Below, piece by piece: positions 62,284 through 64,000 of a stretch of DNA of 64,000 bases. The stretch comes from Psychrobacillus sp. OK028 (GTDB taxonomy: Bacteria; Bacillota; Bacilli; Bacillales_A; Planococcaceae). The notes under the pieces are model-generated. The model did no database searches. It had not been told where the DNA came from and saw nothing but the letters and a program-made list of their open reading frames with translations. The stretch covers positions 434,001 through 498,000 of the forward strand of contig NZ_FNHY01000002.1 of the NCBI RefSeq assembly GCF_900103605.1. Direction: 5' to 3'. The translations under genes were made by a program, and so were the position numbers. Each line of letters starts with the position of its first letter. The first letter of the stretch is position 1.

Positions 62284-64000
62284 GTGATTTATGTGAAAAT
62301 ATTAGTTCAAATTTTAATTATTTCAGGATTCATCTTTTTTGTGAGTGGTCGTTTAATGGGATCACAGATTAACTTTTTTAAACGGATAATGGCAGTCGCG
62401 ATTAGTGTGTTTTTTACGTCCTTTGTATACTGGTACGCCTATTTACGTGGAACAGATTTCTTATCGGAAAGTTTTGTTTATACGTATATGGATGTCAGTA
62501 CTATTATTTGGATTGGGAGTATGTTATTAATATCCATGTTGCTTTACCTTTTCTTTGAATTATTTGATCCGATGGCAATAGGGGAAAAGGGTGAAAGAGT
62601 ATCTGGGAATAAATCATTGTGGATTCGCTTACGAAATCAATGGCGTGGACAGAGAAGAATGCGACAAGTTGTCCAAATTGCAATGAAAAACGGTATTTCT
62701 CGTACAATCAAATATTCAAAATTCAAGGAAAGTGAACGCGAATTAGCTAAAGCATTAAAAGATACGTTGGAGCAATCCGGTGGTATTTTTGTGAAGTTTG
62801 GTCAAGTTCTTTCTACAAGAGGAGATATATTACCAACTGCATTTATTAAAGAATTAGAATCGCTGCAGCAACATGTAAAGCCTCTAACTAACGAACAAGT
62901 AAATTCTATTTTAGAATCCTACCTGCCTTATAAAATGGAGGATATGTTCGTCGAATTTGACTTAACTCCTATTGCCTCGGCGTCTATAGGTCAAGTACAT
63001 AAAGCAATTCTTAGAGAAAACAATAAAGAGGTAGTAGTGAAAATTTTACGACCTGATATAAAAGATATGATGCGTGATGATTTGAATATATTAGTAGACT
63101 TTGCGTCATGGTTCTCGGAAAAATCTACATGGGCTGAAAAACTTGGGTTTCGCGAACTTGCACTTGGCTTTGCAGAAAATCTAAGAGAAGAAGTTGATTT
63201 TGAGATTGAAAAGCGAAATGCTATTCAAGTAACTACTGCCTTGAAAGATAGTACGTATAAAGTGAAAATACCTCATATATATACAGAGCTTAGCAATAGC
63301 CATTTGATCGTTTTTGAATATGTTCATGGACAGAGTGTTGCAAATGGGGATACATTATTTCGATCACTTGGAGTAGACAGAGAGCAATTTGCAAGGACTG
63401 TCTTGTATTCGTTTTTTGATCAATTACTTTATTCTGGAATATTTCATGCAGACCCACATCCAGGCAATATCTTTATAGATGATGTGGACGGAACTCCTAT
63501 TTTCTTAGACTTTGGAGCTGTTGGTCGCTTAGCACAACCTCAGCAAGAGGGTATGAAGTTATTCTTATTGGGTATTCAACATAATGACGCAGACGTTCTA
63601 TATGATGCACTCTCTCTATTAGTAGAGGATGTAGATCATATTGAACGAGAGAAATTGGAACATGCGATGGCGCAATTATTATTGAGAATCTCTTATATTT
63701 CTCATATTCCAACCGAAGAACTGATTTCAGCATTTTTTGAAGTGGTCAACAAATTCGGTTTATCTTTCTATCCATCTGTAGGAATCGCTCTAAGAGCTAT
63801 AGTCACACTCGATGGAACATTACACATGATTAAGAGTGACTTTGATATTTTTAATGAAGCAAAAGACTATTCTACAGATTATATGTCAGCGTTATGGAAA
63901 AAACCATTTAAGGAACCAAAGCAGACCTTTGAACGTTTGGAGGAAGAAGTAGCATTACTGTTACCAACTATCCGTAAAATACCAAGGCGAGTAGATCATC
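62284..64000 (+). CDS. ABC1/UbiB-family atypical kinase, cut by window end
   Basis: At least 572 residues. Four N-terminal membrane-like segments (about 3-70) precede the kinase domain: the KxGQ motif in GGIFVKFGQVLSTRGDILP, ASASIGQVHKA, EEVDFEIEKRNA, HADPHPGNIFID and FLDFGAVG. UbiB/ABC1 proteins support quinone or isoprenoid metabolism. In most members the membrane helices are at the C terminus, so an N-terminal membrane block is notable; the C terminus is outside the window. GTG 62284, ten bases after AAAGGAG. Confidence 0.88.
   Translation, partial: MIYVKILVQILIISGFIFFVSGRLMGSQINFFKRIMAVAISVFFTSFVYWYAYLRGTDFLSESFVYTYMDVSTIIWIGSMLLISMLLYLFFELFDPMAIGEKGERVSGNKSLWIRLRNQWRGQRRMRQVVQIAMKNGISRTIKYSKFKESERELAKALKDTLEQSGGIFVKFGQVLSTRGDILPTAFIKELESLQQHVKPLTNEQVNSILESYLPYKMEDMFVEFDLTPIASASIGQVHKAILRENNKEVVVKILRPDIKDMMRDDLNILVDFASWFSEKSTWAEKLGFRELALGFAENLREEVDFEIEKRNAIQVTTALKDSTYKVKIPHIYTELSNSHLIVFEYVHGQSVANGDTLFRSLGVDREQFARTVLYSFFDQLLYSGIFHADPHPGNIFIDDVDGTPIFLDFGAVGRLAQPQQEGMKLFLLGIQHNDADVLYDALSLLVEDVDHIEREKLEHAMAQLLLRISYISHIPTEELISAFFEVVNKFGLSFYPSVGIALRAIVTLDGTLHMIKSDFDIFNEAKDYSTDYMSALWKKPFKEPKQTFERLEEEVALLLPTIRKIPRRVDH

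Noticed and set aside
1-64000. Prophage, integrated plasmid or defence island
   Set aside because: No integrase, structural phage, restriction-modification or toxin-antitoxin genes were recognised; YolD and the methyltransferase alone do not support one.

Overview
The window is low-GC chromosomal DNA from an endospore-forming member of the Bacillales. Gene order from about 0.4 to 31.6 kb follows the Bacillus subtilis yqhT-efp-spoIIIA-acc-nusB-folD-xse-ispA-dxs-argR-recN-spoIVB-spo0A-bkd region. The GC-rich intergenic repeat families, the many TTG/GTG starts and the departures from B. subtilis suggest the Planococcaceae (Psychrobacillus/Lysinibacillus-like). That placement is an inference. I saw no rRNA, tRNA, transposase, phage or CRISPR locus.

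Region 1 (1-22.5 kb) holds housekeeping and sporulation genes. It starts with a partial YqhR-like membrane protein, Xaa-Pro peptidase and EF-P. A reduced spoIIIA operon follows: spoIIIAA and spoIIIAB are absent, spoIIIAC is preceded by a sigma-E-like promoter, spoIIIAE lacks its usual N-terminal part, spoIIIAF is cut to two membrane segments, and both spoIIIAF and spoIIIAG appear to start at ATC. Next come acetyl-CoA carboxylase subunits (accB, accC) with yqhY, nusB, folD, xseA/B, ispA, dxs, a TlyA-type methyltransferase, argR, recN, spoIVB, spo0A (with a sigma-H promoter and 0A boxes), a FapA-like DUF342 gene and a GDPD phosphodiesterase.

Region 2 (22.6-31.6 kb) is the branched-chain keto acid dehydrogenase cluster: bkdR, bcd, lpdV, bkdAA, bkdAB, bkdB. 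It lacks ptb and buk, its BkdR has lost the GAFTGA sigma-54 contact motif, and the operon is split by structured repeats, including a triple tandem hairpin element of about 122 bp.

Region 3 (31.6-58.3 kb) is accessory and made of short units: acetyltransferases, hydrolases, HAD phosphatases, a luciferase-like oxidoreductase, YolD, many small membrane or secreted proteins, a divergent citR/citA pair, an amidohydrolase/zinc peptidase/methyltransferase run, a T-box-controlled methionyl-tRNA synthetase of the zinc-binding type, a BASS transporter, and a YndJ/DUF4166/DoxX operon on the minus strand. Several small genes look frameshifted.

Region 4 (58.3-64 kb) is a manganese uptake cluster (ATPase, permease, binding protein) with mntR downstream and a perfect MntR palindrome upstream. 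A small zinc-ribbon protein and a UbiB/ABC1-family kinase cut by the window end follow.

The strongest candidates for new biology are the reduced SpoIIIA operon with its two adjacent apparent ATC starts, the GAFTGA-less BkdR over a ptb/buk-less operon, and the structured repeats inside that operon. I did not find a clearly new multi-gene defence or mobile system.
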